A DNA stretch of 18,349 nt from Dehalococcoidia bacterium. Lineage in GTDB: Bacteria > Chloroflexota > Dehalococcoidia > SM23-28-2 > RBG-16-64-32. Position numbers and translations under genes: made by a program. Below are positions 17,533 through 18,349 of the stretch, in pieces; within the stretch, counting starts at the first letter, position 1; every line of letters begins with the position of its first letter. The DNA lies in the NCBI GenBank assembly GCA_030690405.1, contig JAUYGU010000123.1:1-18349 (forward strand). Reading direction: 5' to 3'. The notes beneath the pieces were generated by a model. The model saw only the letters and a list, made by a program, of their open reading frames with translations, searched no databases and was not told where the DNA came from.

Positions 17533-17621
17533 AGGAGGGCGTAGGACGGCCTGCGCCGAACTCGAAAACCGTTGCCCTGATTCGTTGGGGCCGTGGGTTC
17601 GAATCCCATGCACTCCCGCCA
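17533..17621 (+). pseudogene. Degenerate tRNA-like sequence (Ser/Sec type)
   Basis: An 89-nt span ends in a tRNA 3' half: loop CTCGAAA (17561-17567, CGA in the anticodon position), a serine-like long variable arm (GCCCT...GGGGC), T arm with TTCGAAT, acceptor strand and CCA. Its 5' end AGGAGGGC (17533-17540) can pair at 6 of 8 positions with the acceptor 3' strand. The anticodon stem pairs at only 2 of 5 positions and the D arm is too short, so it is unlikely to be functional. Its last 29 bases are nearly identical to tRNA-Sec, making it look like a chimera left by integration. Confidence 0.5.
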
Positions 17622-17622
17622 G
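17593..17622 (+). repeat. Attachment-site-like repeat, copy 2
   Basis: 30 bp matching the tRNA-Sec 3' end at 17321-17350 with one mismatch, 272 bp downstream. It is followed by its own hairpin and TTGGTCACAA, as is copy 1. Read as the attR side or the scar of an earlier insertion. Confidence 0.75.
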
Positions 17623-17639
17623 ATATGAAAACGTATCTA

Positions 17640-17674
17640 GTGAGGGCGCGGGCCGCTGAGCTCTGCGCCCTCAC
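17640..17674 (+). terminator. Strong hairpin after copy 2
   Basis: GTGAGGGCGC (17640-17649) and GCGCCCTCAC (17665-17674) form a perfect 10-bp stem with a 15-nt loop, followed by TTATTGATT. It corresponds to the weaker hairpin after copy 1 and may be the original tRNA-Sec terminator. Confidence 0.6.
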
Positions 17675-17693
17675 TTATTGATTAGCGCCATGA

Positions 17694-17975
17694 ACAATTT
17701 GGTCACAAAACAAGCCGGAGGAGCGAGAATTTCTCTTCGACTTCTTCGACCGCCTTCAGCAGCTAGACGCGGTTCGCTCTTACACCTACTACCTCGACGT
17801 GCTCGGCCAGCGAGACATGGACGAGGTCGTGCGCATATTCAACCTGGTGAACTCCAAGGGAACGCGTCTGAGTAAGTCAGACCTGGCACTATCGCACATC
17901 TGCGCGCTCTGGCCAGAGGCGCGACAGGAGATGCGGGCTGCTCAAAAGGAGTTCTCAGGCTCAGCTGCCCGATAA
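17694..17975 (+). pseudogene. DUF262-family gene fragment
   Basis: An open frame of 93 codons between a TGA (17691) and the TAA ending at 17975, with no start codon before the homologous part. From about 17709 it reads as the segment of DUF262 (GmrSD/ParB-like nuclease fold) proteins with SYTYYLDVL, MDEVVRIFNLVNSKGTRLSKSDLALS and ICALWPEARQEM; the IF-x-x-x-NSKGT-x-LS-x-x-DL pattern is diagnostic. The N-terminal catalytic part is missing and the match stops abruptly before the C-terminal domains. DUF262 proteins occur in modification-dependent restriction and other phage-defence islands. The 5' break coincides with the TTGGTCACAA repeat, so this is probably a remnant of the element integrated at tRNA-Sec. 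Confidence 0.62.
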
Positions 17976-18349
17976 CGATTCCCAGAGCGTGGATGTACGG
18001 CGTAAGACCATTCGTTCTGGGCCACGTTCACGGCAAGGGAAATGATGTCAGACGCCGTCATCTGTACCGACACCGTGCCGTGCCGCCCAGCACCTGACTG
18101 ACCGGCTTTGCGCATCTCATGACAAGGGCTAGCGCTCATACCACGACCTTCATCCTGGCCGTTATCTTGTGTACGATAACGCCCATTTGCGTACTCATGA
18201 GCCCACGCCCTAGTCCCCCTCCGCATCGGCGGCGACGAGGGTAGCGACGCCGCAACCGTTCTGTTCCGCCTCCTCTACGCTGGGGGGGCTCAGACTCTCT
18301 GAGCTATGCACTTTGACGTGGCGCGACGCTGAGGAGCGGGGTAACGCTG
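17976..18349. other. 374 bp without a recognisable gene
   Basis: A minus-strand open frame (18226-17942) could encode up to 94 residues, but it has no recognised similarity, lacks a good ribosome-binding site and runs into the DUF262 fragment. The composition is less GC-rich than the main chromosome part. The only structure seen is a perfect inverted repeat GCTCAGA-ctc-TCTGAGC (18288-18304). It is probably decayed mobile DNA. Confidence 0.4.

Noticed and set aside
17416..17674. Two minus-strand small frames with peptides like GGSAWDSNPRPQ
   Set aside because: This is the well-known artefact of translating the complement of a tRNA 3' end; the DNA is the second tRNA-end copy.
17678..17875. Plus-strand 65-codon frame after the second att-like copy
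   Set aside because: It is out of frame with the DUF262 homology that occupies the same bases.
17942..18226. Minus-strand 94-codon frame near the right end
   Set aside because: No recognisable similarity, no clear ribosome-binding site, and its end overlaps the DUF262 fragment; support is too weak to call a gene.
18288..18304. Perfect 7-bp inverted repeat GCTCAGA-ctc-TCTGAGC
   Set aside because: Not attached to any gene or U-run, so neither a terminator nor an operator can be claimed.

Overview
The window is a GC-rich, densely packed bacterial chromosome segment. Gene content, the SAM-I riboswitch, frequent GTG/TTG starts and several apparently leaderless genes suit a Chloroflexota-like (possibly Dehalococcoidia-related) bacterium. 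That placement is an impression from protein style, not a computed assignment.

Layout: (1) 1-3583, minus strand: a ribbon-helix-helix regulator cut by the left edge, a bifunctional phosphoglucose/phosphomannose isomerase, a phosphoglucomutase/phosphomannomutase and a sugar-1-phosphate nucleotidyltransferase. Together they form a short sugar-nucleotide supply block, interrupted by two palindromic intergenic elements. (2) 3686-10800, minus strand: a tightly coupled operon behind a SAM-I riboswitch: mtnA, mtnP, a GNAT acetyltransferase, an 86-residue unknown, a DJ-1/PfpI protein resembling isonitrile hydratase, DUF1028, ahcY and metK. It makes SAM and recycles both by-products (SAH and MTA); four co-regulated members have no known place in that pathway. 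apt lies just upstream and could salvage the adenine released by MtnP. (3) 11420-14567, plus strand: M20D amidohydrolase, methyltransferase and plsX. (4) 14564-15428, minus strand: a TetR regulator and a 66-residue one-helix membrane protein with palindromic operator candidates. (5) 15524-17206: csoR diverging from trxA-trxB, with one perfect palindrome between or over both promoters. (6) 17253-17349: a selenocysteine tRNA (anticodon UCA). (7) 17350-18349: a decayed integration region. The tRNA 3' end is duplicated 272 bp downstream, each copy followed by a hairpin and TTGGYCACRA-type repeats. A degenerate tRNA-like sequence precedes the second copy and a DUF262 gene fragment follows it.

The most interesting points are the SAM-riboswitch operon with unexplained members, the CsoR palindrome controlling thioredoxin and thioredoxin reductase, a constant 9-nt spacing between -10 hexamer and start codon at four genes without a Shine-Dalgarno, and the tRNA-Sec integration scar.
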